From Anaerolineales bacterium UBA5069 (GTDB lineage: Bacteria > Chloroflexota > Anaerolineae > Caldilineales > Caldilineaceae): a stretch of 6,273 nt of DNA. Numbering within the stretch: the stretch's first letter is position 1; every line of letters begins with the position of its first letter. The DNA is taken from assembly GCA_002415895.1 (NCBI GenBank), contig DIAV01000156.1, positions 1 through 6,273 on the forward strand, given 5' to 3'. Positions 1-6,273 of the stretch are shown here, in pieces. The position numbers and the translations under genes were made by a program. Under the pieces are notes generated by a model. The model searched no databases. It was not told the DNA's origin and saw only the letters and a program-made list of their open reading frames with translations.

Positions 1-127
1 AGATGTGTATAAAAGCACGGATAAACACAGATATCCGCAGTGATCTTTGTCGTTGCCGTTGTTATCCGTGTTCCGCTGTTGCTGTGCTTTGCGTTCCCTG
101 CGCATCTTCGTGACTTTGCGTTGAGAT
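1..127. repeat. Repeat-rich intergenic leader (dispersed-repeat-like)
   Basis: This stretch contains several short repeats and no credible gene. CACGGATAA (16-24) is the exact reverse complement of TTATCCGTG (62-70), AAAGCAC (12-18) of GTGCTTT (84-90), and CGGATA (18-23) of TATCCG (32-37), so nested and competing hairpins are possible. CTTTGCGTT occurs twice (87-95 and 114-122), with a related CTTCGTGA between them (106-113). It is also more AT-rich than the coding DNA to its right. Read on the minus strand it gives the (A)ACGCAAAG / CACGAAG wording of short intergenic repeats that recur in many environmental bacterial genomes. That resemblance is from memory. No function is known to me, and the element may continue left of the window. 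Confidence 0.5.
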
Positions 128-149
128 GTTGTTTTCACGCCGGTATCGC
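121..149 (+). promoter_or_regulatory. Weak candidate promoter for the helicase gene
   Basis: TTGAGA (121-126) and TATCGC (144-149) are separated by 17 nt. The -35 matches the sigma-70 consensus at 5 of 6 positions, the -10 at only 3 of 6. It lies about 80 nt upstream of the helicase start, directly after the repeat-rich stretch. No better-scoring pair was seen between 125 and 231, but the true promoter could lie within the repeats or upstream of the window. Confidence 0.25.
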
Positions 150-231
150 ATAGCCGGTTGACTTGAAAGGCGAGCTTTAGCGGCGCCTCCCTTGCGTACA
201 TGGTGGCGCGTGCACTTGTTGGACGAGGCAA

Positions 232-2757
232 ATGACAAATTCCACTGCACAATCACTCGATCCTTTGGCCGGGCTCAACGCCCAGCAGGCGGCGGCGGTG
301 CAAGCCGTCAACGGCCCCGTGCTGGTGCTGGCCGGGCCAGGCTCCGGCAAGACGCGTGTGCTGACGCGCCGCATTGCCTACCTGATTGATCAGGCGGGCG
401 TTGCCCCCTGGAATCTGCTCGCGGTCACGTTCACCAACAAGGCGGCGCGCGAAATGCGCGAGCGCGTGGAACGCATCTTTGAGGACAAATTCGGCGCGCC
501 CCGCCCTGGTGAGCCGCCACGTCTGGGCGGCCTCTCGATTGGGACCTTCCACAGCATTTGCGCGCGCGTTCTGCGTGTGGAGACTGACGCGATTGGCTTC
601 CAGCGCAATTGGGTGATCTACGACTCTGCGGACCAGCTTGCGCTGCTGCGCTCCGTGCTTGCCGAGATGGGGCTGGACGAGAAGCGCCACAGCCCTTCGG
701 CCATGCAGAGCTACATCAGCCGCCAGAAGAACGAGTTGCTCACGCCCGAATTTGCCGACACGACTACCTACATGAACGAGGTGTCGGCGCGCGTCTACGC
801 GCGCTATCAGGAAGCGCTGCACGTCAACAACGCGATGGACTTTGACGACCTGCTCATGCGCACAGTCATGCTGCTGCGCGAGAATGAGGGTGTGTTGCGC
901 AAGTATCAACTTAAATGGCAATACCTGCTGGTGGATGAATTCCAGGATACGAACATTGCGCAATACGAACTGATTGGCAAGCTGGTTGGCCCGCCCGAAG
1001 GCAGACGCAATTTGTTCTGTGTGGGCGACGAGGATCAGTCGATTTTCAGGTTTCGGGGCGCAGACTACCGCAACGTGCGCCTCTTCCGCGACACCTTCCC
1101 CGATGCGCGTGTGATTCTGCTGGAGCAGAACTACCGCAGCACGCAAGCCATTCTCGATGTTGCCAACGCCGTGATCTCGAATAACCGCAACCGCACGCCC
1201 AAGGCTTTGCGCACGGATAACGGCCAGGGCATTGCCGTGTCGGTCTACGAGGCGTACAACGAGTCGGAAGAAGCGGCTTATGTGTGCGACGAGATAGAGC
1301 GGCACCTGCGCGGGCGCAAATTTGGCCCGGGCGACTTTGCGATTATGTACCGCACCAACGCACAAAGCCGTGCGCTGGAAGAGGCCTTTGTGCGCCGCCA
1401 GATCAAGTACAAGCTAATTGGCGCAACGCGCTTCTATGAACGGCGCGAGATCAAGGACGCGCTCGCGTTCCTGCGCTTGGTCAACAACCCGCCCGATCGC
1501 GTGGCGCTCGACCGCATTATCAACGTGCCCCCGCGCGGCATTGGCACCAAGAGCTACGCCGACCTCAAGCAGTGGGCGGCGGAGATTGACGTGAGTGAAT
1601 ACACTGCACTGCAGATACTCCTCTATGGCGCAGATCAGGTGGCGCAGGCGCGCGGTGCGCCGCTCCCGCCGGCGGCGCGCGCCCATTCCTTCAATCAGGG
1701 CAAGGTTGCCAAGTTCAACCACTTTACGCGCATGACCGAAGGCTGGATGGACGATCTCTATGCGCGCCGATTTGGCAGTGTGGCCGAACTATTGGACCGC
1801 ATTCTTGACGATACGGGCTATGTAGCCGATCTCAACGACGGCTCTGCCGAGGCCGAAGACCGCATTGAGAACCTCAAGGAGTTGCGCGGCGTTGCGGCGC
1901 GCTACACGGCCGGTCTCACGGACAGCCGCCCCGAGACGACGATCCTTTCGCTCTTCCTCGAAGAAGTGAGCCTTGTGAGCGACTCGGACCAGATTGACGA
2001 GGAGGGGGGCGCAGTCACACTCCTGACGCTGCACACGGCCAAGGGGCTGGAGTACTCCATCGTCTTTCTTGTGGGTATGGAGGAGGGCATTCTGCCCCAC
2101 GCGCGCAGCATTGATAGCGGTGACATTGAGGACATGGCCGAGGAGCGGCGGCTGGCCTATGTAGGCATTACGCGGGCCAAACGCCAACTCTACCTGGTGC
2201 ACGCCACGCGGCGCAGCCTGTGGGGCAGTTCCACCACACAATCGCCCAGCCGTTTCTTTGACGAGATTCCCGATGATCTGCTGACGGGCATGGTGGACAG
2301 GCGCGGCCGCCAGCAGGAGAGCATGCGCCGCGCCACTGCGTGGGAGAGCGGTGACGACGAAGCGACGTGGGATCGGAGCACGCGCGGCGCGCCGCGCAAT
2401 GCCTATACATGGGAGCAGAAACCCAAGGCGGGCAGTGGGCGCAGCACGACGTGGTCGCCCGCCGGTGCGTCCGGCAGTGCATCGGGCAGTGCATCGGGCG
2501 GCGCGTATGGGGGTGCGAAAGGCGGCGCAGAGAGCAGCCGCTCGAGCGCGGCGCGGCAAACACAACCATCCGCACAGGCAGCCGGCGGCAAGAAGGCGCA
2601 GTTCAAGCGCATGGACAGCGTGCAACACGCCAAGTTTGGCACGGGCACCGTGGTGGAGAGCAAGACAACGCGCGACGACGAGGAGGTGACAGTGGCCTTC
2701 CCTGGCGTTGGCATCAAGAAGCTGCTTGTCTCCATGGCAGGTCTCAAGAAGCTTTAG
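232..2757 (+). CDS. pcrA: ATP-dependent DNA helicase, UvrD/PcrA type (SF1A, 3'-5')
   Basis: This 841-residue protein is an ATP-driven 3'-5' single-strand DNA translocase/helicase, a family acting in nucleotide excision repair, removal of recombinase or RNA polymerase from DNA, and plasmid or phage replication. All SF1A motifs are visible: Q motif LNAQQ (15-19), Walker A AGPGSGKT (34-41, Lys40), motif Ia [10 protein letters not shown] (66-75), GTFHS (104-108), Walker B VDEFQDTN (234-241), motif [17 protein letters not shown] (265-278), motif [10 protein letters not shown] (297-304, Arg302 as arginine finger), motif [11 protein letters not shown] (599-608) and motif VI VGITRAK (644-650, Arg648). 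A Gly/Ala/Ser-rich linker (about 735-785) leads to a C-terminal Tudor-like module (about 797-841: KFGTGTVV, then [10 protein letters not shown]). That module resembles the PcrA tail that binds RNA polymerase and favours PcrA over Rep. It is about 100 residues longer than typical PcrA, through the linker and a probable insertion near 466-488. The ATG is preceded by GAGG (225-228) at a short 3-nt spacing. No SOS-type box was seen upstream. The choice between the names pcrA and uvrD is a matter of convention. Confidence 0.95.
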   Translation: MTNSTAQSLDPLAGLNAQQAAAVQAVNGPVLVLAGPGSGKTRVLTRRIAYLIDQAGVAPWNLLAVTFTNKAAREMRERVERIFEDKFGAPRPGEPPRLGGLSIGTFHSICARVLRVETDAIGFQRNWVIYDSADQLALLRSVLAEMGLDEKRHSPSAMQSYISRQKNELLTPEFADTTTYMNEVSARVYARYQEALHVNNAMDFDDLLMRTVMLLRENEGVLRKYQLKWQYLLVDEFQDTNIAQYELIGKLVGPPEGRRNLFCVGDEDQSIFRFRGADYRNVRLFRDTFPDARVILLEQNYRSTQAILDVANAVISNNRNRTPKALRTDNGQGIAVSVYEAYNESEEAAYVCDEIERHLRGRKFGPGDFAIMYRTNAQSRALEEAFVRRQIKYKLIGATRFYERREIKDALAFLRLVNNPPDRVALDRIINVPPRGIGTKSYADLKQWAAEIDVSEYTALQILLYGADQVAQARGAPLPPAARAHSFNQGKVAKFNHFTRMTEGWMDDLYARRFGSVAELLDRILDDTGYVADLNDGSAEAEDRIENLKELRGVAARYTAGLTDSRPETTILSLFLEEVSLVSDSDQIDEEGGAVTLLTLHTAKGLEYSIVFLVGMEEGILPHARSIDSGDIEDMAEERRLAYVGITRAKRQLYLVHATRRSLWGSSTTQSPSRFFDEIPDDLLTGMVDRRGRQQESMRRATAWESGDDEATWDRSTRGAPRNAYTWEQKPKAGSGRSTTWSPAGASGSASGSASGGAYGGAKGGAESSRSSAARQTQPSAQAAGGKKAQFKRMDSVQHAKFGTGTVVESKTTRDDEEVTVAFPGVGIKKLLVSMAGLKKL
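2473..2532 (+). repeat. Five 12-bp tandem units encoding G-x-A-x tetrads
   Basis: Within the helicase linker, five consecutive 12-bp units encode [16 protein letters not shown] and GGAE (residues 748-767). The first two units, GGCAGTGCATCG at 2473-2484 and 2485-2496, are identical at DNA level; the other three have diverged. This looks like an in-frame minisatellite that lengthened a flexible linker between the helicase core and the C-terminal Tudor-like module. Confidence 0.75.
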
Positions 2758-2811
2758 CCGGCGCTCGCCGACAGTTGATTGCATGACGAGTGCAGGCCAC
2801 CCAGACGGGGC

Positions 2812-2816
2812 GGAGG
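2812..2816 (+). promoter_or_regulatory. Ribosome binding site deciding the GTG start of the permease
   Basis: GGAGG (within GGAGGGG, 2812-2818) lies 5 nt before GTG 2822. The in-frame ATG at 2783 has no purine-rich stretch at a suitable distance, and the in-frame ATG at 2708 lies inside the helicase gene. The GTG is therefore the best-supported start. Confidence 0.65.
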
Positions 2817-2821
2817 GGTTT

Positions 2822-4102
2822 GTGGACAGCAAGCAGCGCAAAGTGATCGAGGAGCAGTCGGTCAAGCCGGCGCAGGATGACGGAGTGCATCTGCTTGGGG
2901 CCGATGGCCTGCCGGCGTTGCACGAGTCGCCACCCTGGAGCAACGTCATCAAGGGGGTGGTTGCGGCCACGACCATTGTGTTGCTCGGTATTGTGCTCTG
3001 GCGTTTTCGCTCGCTTGTGCAGCCGCTGATCTTTGCGGCCATCCTTGCCTACCTGCTCAACCCGCTGGTGATGCTGGCCATGCGTCGCTTTGGCATCCAG
3101 CGCGGGACAGCCGTGCTGATTGTCTACCTCAGCTTTATCCTGGTGGCGCTGGGGCTGCTGGGGATTGTAGGTTTTGTGGCCTTCTCGCAGGCCGATCGCC
3201 TGGCAACAACACTGCCCGCCGCCGCCGAGGGGGCGTATGCGTGGTTCTCCACCAATATCTCATTAATGACCATCCAGTTCGGAAATTTCAGCTTCGCACC
3301 ATTTGCCGGTGTGACTGACCAATCGATTGAGGATGCAATTCGCCAGTTGACGTCGGGGTTCAACTACACTCAGGGCGGCACCGTAGCGGCCAACCTATTG
3401 GGCGGCACGGTCTCCACGCTCAGCACGCTCTTCGTGGTGATGTTTGTCGCGATTTACCTGTCGCGCGATACCCCGCTCTTTGGCCGCTCATTGCAGGATT
3501 TTGCCGCGATCCCTGGTTATCGCACTGATGTCCAGCGCCTGACGCAAAAGTTCGTGGCCATTTGGGACGCGTACCTGCGCGGGCAGGTGCTCCTGGCGCT
3601 CTCCATGTTTGTGGTCGTTACACTGGCGCTGACTGCGCTGGGGCTAAACAACTCGCTGGCGCTGGGTGGGCTGGCGGGGCTGCTCGAGTTTCTGCCCGTC
3701 ATCGGGCCTGTGGTCTCGGCGCTCGCCGCCGTGGCGGTGGCGGTCTTCCAGGATAGCAACTGGCTGGGGCTGTCACCCCTATGGTACGCTGTGCTGATCG
3801 TGGTGGTGATGATTGTCCTGCAACAGATCGAGGGGGCGGTGCTTGTGCCCCGCTTTGTGGGCGACGCGCTGGATTTGCATCCCGTGGTGGTGATTGTGGT
3901 TGTGCTCATGGGCACGTCACTGGCAGGGATTCTGGGCGCTGTGCTGGCCGCGCCCGTGGCGGCCTCGGCCAAGCTGCTGGGCGGCTACGGCTGGCGCAAG
4001 ATGTGGGACCTGGCGCCTTTCCCGCCGGAGGAGCCGCCCAAGCCCGAGCCGCCCAGCCTGTGGCAGCGGCTGCGCGCACGCATAACATCTGCTGCAGAAT
4101 GA
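2822..4102 (+). CDS. AI-2E family transporter (PerM/UPF0118-like membrane protein)
   Basis: A polytopic inner-membrane protein of 426 residues counted from GTG 2822. Family members have been linked to export of autoinducer-2 (TqsA) or to Na+/H+ antiport, but the substrate cannot be read from sequence. Hydrophobic segments lie at about 42-60, 66-87, 96-121, 198-213, 256-275, 279-309, 318-336 and 355-385. A soluble loop at about 122-195 sits between the third and fourth segments, as is usual for the family. Signature stretches are DAYLRGQ (249-255), LEFLPVIGP (288-296) and VPRFVGDALDLHP (342-354), followed by a Gly/Ala-rich final segment ending in APVAASAKLLGGY. The first 40 residues are charged and hydrophilic, and the last 30 are Pro/Glu-rich (PFPPEEPPKPEPP), so both ends are probably cytoplasmic. 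The gene follows the helicase by 64 nt on the same strand with no evident terminator between them, so co-transcription is likely. The longer start at ATG 2783 adds 13 residues and remains possible. Family assignment is firm; function is not. Confidence 0.88.
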   Translation: MDSKQRKVIEEQSVKPAQDDGVHLLGADGLPALHESPPWSNVIKGVVAATTIVLLGIVLWRFRSLVQPLIFAAILAYLLNPLVMLAMRRFGIQRGTAVLIVYLSFILVALGLLGIVGFVAFSQADRLATTLPAAAEGAYAWFSTNISLMTIQFGNFSFAPFAGVTDQSIEDAIRQLTSGFNYTQGGTVAANLLGGTVSTLSTLFVVMFVAIYLSRDTPLFGRSLQDFAAIPGYRTDVQRLTQKFVAIWDAYLRGQVLLALSMFVVVTLALTALGLNNSLALGGLAGLLEFLPVIGPVVSALAAVAVAVFQDSNWLGLSPLWYAVLIVVVMIVLQQIEGAVLVPRFVGDALDLHPVVVIVVVLMGTSLAGILGAVLAAPVAASAKLLGGYGWRKMWDLAPFPPEEPPKPEPPSLWQRLRARITSAAE

Positions 4103-4114
4103 TTTGTGGCAGCG

Positions 4115-4156
4115 AAAAAAGCGCGGCTTCCAATCCTGGAAGCCGCGCTTTTCTTG
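4115..4156. terminator. Bidirectional Rho-independent terminator
   Basis: A perfect inverted repeat (4117-4132 paired with 4137-4152, loop ATCC) has a 12-bp GC-rich core, GCGCGGCTTCCA and its complement, flanked by A's on the left and T's on the right. For the permease transcript the core is followed by TTTTCTTGT. For pncB, on the other strand, it is followed by TTTTTT (complement of 4115-4120). It fills the 71-nt gap between two convergent stop codons (4100-4102 and 4174-4176), where one hairpin can serve both genes. The minus-strand U tract is the better of the two. Confidence 0.93.
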
Positions 4157-4173
4157 TCCACAGGCCTAAACCA

Positions 4174-5736
4174 CTACACCTCGTTGCGCAGATTGCCCCG
4201 TGCTTCGGCAATCAGCTCCTGCTTCAGATCCCACAGCTTCTCGCTCAATGAAACATGATAAATGTGCGGGTTGACGAGGCGGCGAATGCCGGGGTCAAGC
4301 AGTTCGACGTCACGCGCCCGCTGCGCGCGCATCTCTTCCAGGCTGGGGACTGCCTGTGTGCGGCCGCCCGCACCGATCACATCTGCGTGCAGCGGCTCCA
4401 CGCGGCTGATTTCACCTTCGCGCAGACGGCGGAACTTGGTGTGGTCGCTGGGGTGGCGCAGGATCATGCCCTGGCCCACGCCGGGCGCTTCATCGGAGAG
4501 CGTTAGCAGATCGGCCGTGGCCTTGCCGCGCTGGTCGTAGAGTCGCCACGCCCGTTTAATGCCTGGATTGGGCGTCTTAGCAGGCGTCTCCGAGATCTTG
4601 ATAGCGGACTCCCACGCGCCGCCGTCCTGTACGGCCACAAGCTTGTAAACACCCCCCAGCGCCGGTTCGCCCCAGGAGGTGATTAAGCGCGTGCCCACGC
4701 CGTAGACAAGGCGCTTGATGATCTTGTCGGCGTCCAGCCCATAGCGCGGCGCTTCCTGCGCAATCTGTGTGAGAATCTGCCAGATGACAAGCTCATCAAG
4801 ATCACTGGAGAGGACAATTGACGTATCCTCAAAACCCGCTTCATCAAGCATCTTGGCTGCCTGAATGGCAAGGAATGCCTGGTCGCCCGAATCGAGGCGA
4901 ATGCCCACGGGCCGGCGCCCCTTGCGCCGCAGCTTCTCGAAGACGCGGATGGCATTGGGCACGCCGCTTTCCAGCGTGTCGATTGTGTCGACGAGCAGCG
5001 TGGTGTCGTCGGGATAGGTATCGGCGTAGGCCTCAAAGGCGCCTTCTTCGCCAATGCCAAGCGCCATGCACAATTGCACGAGGCTGTGCGCGTGCGTGCC
5101 CTTGGGCGCAACGCCCATGACTGCGCTCATGCCCGTATTGGAGGAGAAGCCGGCGCCGCCAATCAAAGCTGCGCGCGTGCCGCCGTTGCCGCCGCCACCC
5201 TGGGCGCGCCGCAAACCAAACTCCAGCATGGGCTGGCCCAGCCCGCTTTCGAAGATGCGCGCGGCCTTTGTGGCAATCAGCGTCTGGTAGTTGAGGATAT
5301 TAAGCAGCGCTGTTTCGATGATCTGCGCCATGGCCAGCGGCCCTTGGACCGCCGTCAGGGGCACATTGGGGTGGACAACGCGCCCCTCAGGAATGGCCGC
5401 GATGTGCAGCGCGCCAAAATCCCCGCAGCGCGCCAGCCAGTCGAGAAAGTCCGCGGCAAAGAGCGCCCGCCCGCCCGTATCCTCAAGGCTGCGCAAGTAA
5501 TCAAGCTGCGGGCCGCCGAAACGGACGCCTTCCATCCACTCGACAAGCGTTTCCATGCCTGCGTTAATGCAGTAGCCGGCCTGGTGGTTGCCATAGTCGG
5601 GATAGCGGCGGAAGAAGTGATCAAACTGTACGGTGCGCTCGTGCACGCCCAGCCTGAAGTAAACCTGCGACATGGTGAGCTGGTAGAAATCTGTAAAGAG
5701 AATGCCTTCAGCCATTTCGCGATTCTGTTCGCGCAT
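4174..5736 (-). CDS. pncB: Nicotinate phosphoribosyltransferase
   Basis: A cytoplasmic NAD-salvage enzyme of 520 residues (Preiss-Handler pathway) that joins nicotinate and PRPP to give nicotinate mononucleotide, coupled to ATP hydrolysis. Recognisable stretches are TDFYQLTM (15-22, N-terminal signature), FFRRYP (41-46), EFGLRRAQG (172-180), GTHAHSLVQ (213-221, region of the His phosphorylated in the family), IRLDSGD (279-285, phosphate/PRPP-binding region), SSDLDE (310-315), YGVGTRL (345-351) and [11 protein letters not shown] (382-392). The GTHAHS wording and the length place it with the longer, human NAPRT-like bacterial enzymes rather than the E. coli-length PncB. The ATG at 5736 is chosen because AGGAG lies 6 nt upstream, at 5747-5743. 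An internal ATG at codon 8 is less likely. It is transcribed alone, divergently from the ftsK-like gene, from a promoter with a perfect -10. No frameshift or missing motif was seen. Confidence 0.95.
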   Translation of the reverse strand: MREQNREMAEGILFTDFYQLTMSQVYFRLGVHERTVQFDHFFRRYPDYGNHQAGYCINAGMETLVEWMEGVRFGGPQLDYLRSLEDTGGRALFAADFLDWLARCGDFGALHIAAIPEGRVVHPNVPLTAVQGPLAMAQIIETALLNILNYQTLIATKAARIFESGLGQPMLEFGLRRAQGGGGNGGTRAALIGGAGFSSNTGMSAVMGVAPKGTHAHSLVQLCMALGIGEEGAFEAYADTYPDDTTLLVDTIDTLESGVPNAIRVFEKLRRKGRRPVGIRLDSGDQAFLAIQAAKMLDEAGFEDTSIVLSSDLDELVIWQILTQIAQEAPRYGLDADKIIKRLVYGVGTRLITSWGEPALGGVYKLVAVQDGGAWESAIKISETPAKTPNPGIKRAWRLYDQRGKATADLLTLSDEAPGVGQGMILRHPSDHTKFRRLREGEISRVEPLHADVIGAGGRTQAVPSLEEMRAQRARDVELLDPGIRRLVNPHIYHVSLSEKLWDLKQELIAEARGNLRNEV

Positions 5737-5742
5737 GGGAGT

Positions 5743-5747
5743 CTCCT
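5743..5747 (-). promoter_or_regulatory. Ribosome binding site of pncB
   Basis: AGGAG on the minus strand (CTCCT on the plus) is 6 nt from the ATG at 5736-5734. It fixes the start at 5736 rather than the internal ATG seven codons later. Confidence 0.8.
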
Positions 5748-5777
5748 GATGGAAGGGGAATGGGTGCAGGTGTATGG

Positions 5778-5806
5778 ATTATAGGATCGGCGCGTGGGTG
5801 GGGGAA
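5778..5806 (-). promoter_or_regulatory. Promoter of pncB
   Basis: The minus strand has a perfect sigma-70 -10, TATAAT, at 5783-5778. The best -35 candidates are weak: TTCCCC at 5806-5801 with 17-nt spacing, or TTTCCC at 5807-5802 with 18 nt. A start near 5771 would give a leader of about 35 nt containing the AGGAG site. No operator for a known NAD repressor (NiaR or NrtR) was recognised. Confidence 0.6.
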
Positions 5807-5910
5807 ATCTTGAAAACGCAGGATTGACGATTGGCGGGCCGGCAGCGGCCTCACCCCTGGCGTGGCGCACGTTCCGTTGCTCGCAAGACCTTTTGCAAAC
5901 CGTCGCGCCG

Positions 5911-5939
5911 TTGCGGGTGAATCGCGATTATGCTATACT
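5911..5939 (+). promoter_or_regulatory. Promoter of the ftsK-like gene (extended -10)
   Basis: TTGCGG (5911-5916), a 17-nt spacer and TATACT (5934-5939) form a sigma-70-type promoter. TG at 5931-5932, one base before the -10, gives an extended -10 (TGCTATACT) that can offset the weak -35. The expected start is near 5946, giving a leader of about 35 nt before ATG 5981. Confidence 0.65.
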
Positions 5940-5950
5940 CGCATTCGTCG

Positions 5951-5962
5951 GAACATCTGTTC
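5951..5962 (+). promoter_or_regulatory. Candidate LexA (SOS) box over the ftsK-like transcription start
   Basis: GAACATCTGTTC is a GAAC-N4-GTTC palindrome, the core of the LexA/DinR box of Gram-positive bacteria. The arms pair over 5 bp (GAACA/TGTTC) around a 2-nt centre, and C5949/G5964 pair outside one mismatch. It begins 11 nt after the -10 and would cover about +5 to +16 of the predicted transcript, where a bound repressor would block initiation or early elongation. In E. coli, ftsK is under LexA control (dinH), which makes the placement plausible. Which LexA motif this organism uses is not known from the window. Confidence 0.45.
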
Positions 5963-5980
5963 GGAGCAATGTGAACGCCC

Positions 5981-6273
5981 ATGGCGCGCCGCAAACCCAC
6001 CCGCAAGAAGCAGGCCCAGCCCAGTGTCGCACAGACGCTGCTTGATGTGCTGACGCGCCCGGGCTTCGTGGGTTCGGTGCTTGTGCTCATGGCCATCTTC
6101 ACGCTGCTCAGCCTCATGTCGGGCAGCCGCGGCGCGCTGACGGGTGCGTGGGTGGAAGCGCTGCGCGGCTGGTTTGGCGTGGGTGTGTGGATGGCGCCCC
6201 TTGCTCTGGGCGTGATTGGCCTGTGGCTGGTCTTTGCAGCTATGGAACAGATCCCCACACCGGCATGGCGGCG
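5981..6273 (+). CDS. ftsK: DNA translocase FtsK/SpoIIIE-like, N-terminal part (cut by window end)
   Basis: Only the first 97 codons are in the window. They give a basic N-terminus (MARRKPTRKK), a short amphipathic stretch, a first membrane segment at about 29-46 (FVGSVLVLMAIFTLLSLM), a loop with GALTGAWVEALRGWFGVG, and a second membrane segment at about 68-87 (GVWMAPLALGVIGLWLVFAA). This is the usual opening of the FtsK membrane domain (basic tail, TM1, a Gly-containing loop, then TM2 with a PL motif). The family anchors at the division septum and pumps DNA with its C-terminal motor so that chromosomes are cleared and dimers resolved. The Walker motifs that would prove it lie beyond the window. 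ATG 5981 is chosen because the in-frame ATG at 5969 is followed at once by TGA. The nearest GGAG (5963-5966) is 14 nt away, too far for a normal Shine-Dalgarno. A different multipass membrane protein is possible. Confidence 0.65.
   Translation, partial: MARRKPTRKKQAQPSVAQTLLDVLTRPGFVGSVLVLMAIFTLLSLMSGSRGALTGAWVEALRGWFGVGVWMAPLALGVIGLWLVFAAMEQIPTPAWR

Noticed and set aside
158..186. TTGACT (158-163) as a -35 element for the helicase
   Set aside because: At 16-18 nt downstream the sequence is GC-rich (CGGCGC region), so no acceptable -10 exists.
62..256. 64-codon minus-strand frame in the left intergenic region
   Set aside because: It reads through the repeat-like leader and into the helicase start. 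Its peptide (with STQSHEDAQGTQS) is what the ACGCAAAG-type repeat gives when translated, not a protein family.
253..1365. 370-codon open frame on the minus strand opposite the helicase gene
   Set aside because: It lies wholly antisense to a helicase with all motifs intact. Its product is a His/Arg/Ala-rich sequence with no recognisable domain, as expected of a GC-rich shadow frame.
1789..3042. 417-codon open frame on the minus strand across the pcrA/permease junction
   Set aside because: Antisense to two recognised genes and to their intergenic gap. Composition is Arg/Ala/Cys-rich without a domain, and no promoter or ribosome site was seen.
5074..5784. 236-codon open frame on the plus strand opposite pncB
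   Set aside because: Fully antisense to conserved pncB codons and runs through the pncB promoter. No recognisable protein features.
5837..5850. GGCCG-GCAG-CGGCC short hairpin between the divergent promoters
   Set aside because: Five base pairs in GC-rich DNA is expected by chance, and there is no U tract or link to either promoter.
5794..6045. 83-codon plus-strand frame in the pncB/ftsK intergenic region
   Set aside because: It crosses the promoter and the candidate LexA box and overlaps the ftsK-like gene out of frame. No domain was recognised.
1..6273. Defence island, phage, IS element, CRISPR, tRNA or toxin-antitoxin pair
   Set aside because: All long coding space is taken by recognised housekeeping-type genes. 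No transposase, regularly spaced repeats, tRNA-like cloverleaf or small gene pair was found.

Overview
The window looks like an ordinary chromosomal segment of a high-GC bacterium. It holds three complete genes and the start of a fourth. Protein style (a PcrA-type helicase with a long Gly/Ala/Ser linker, an AI-2E permease with a Pro-rich tail, a NAPRT-type PncB and an FtsK-like N-terminus) and the repeat-like leader at the left edge fit a Chloroflexota (Anaerolineae/Caldilineae-like) genome. That placement rests on general resemblance, not on a marker gene, so it is tentative.

Layout. Positions 1-231 are non-coding. The first ~125 bases are rich in short inverted and direct repeats of a kind often seen between genes in environmental bacteria. 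Positions 232-2757 (+) encode a UvrD/PcrA superfamily 1A DNA helicase with all motifs intact. After 64 nt, 2822-4102 (+) encodes an AI-2E/PerM family membrane protein. It probably starts at a GTG with a good Shine-Dalgarno sequence and is probably co-transcribed with the helicase. A perfect GC-rich hairpin at 4115-4156 lies between this gene and the convergent 4174-5736 (-) gene, nicotinate phosphoribosyltransferase (pncB), and can terminate both transcripts. Positions 5737-5980 form a divergent promoter region: a perfect TATAAT for pncB on the minus strand, and an extended -10 promoter on the plus strand for the gene starting at 5981. That gene is cut by the window end after 97 codons and looks like the membrane-anchored N-terminus of an FtsK/SpoIIIE DNA translocase.

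How they relate. The helicase (DNA repair/replication) and the FtsK-like translocase (chromosome segregation at division) both belong to genome maintenance, but pncB (NAD salvage) and the permease have no obvious link to them. The most interesting detail is a GAAC-N4-GTTC palindrome, matching the Gram-positive-type LexA (SOS) box, just downstream of the -10 element of the ftsK-like gene. It suggests DNA-damage control of that gene, as known for ftsK (dinH) in E. coli. I found no phage, IS, CRISPR, tRNA or rRNA, and nothing that looks like an undescribed multi-gene system.
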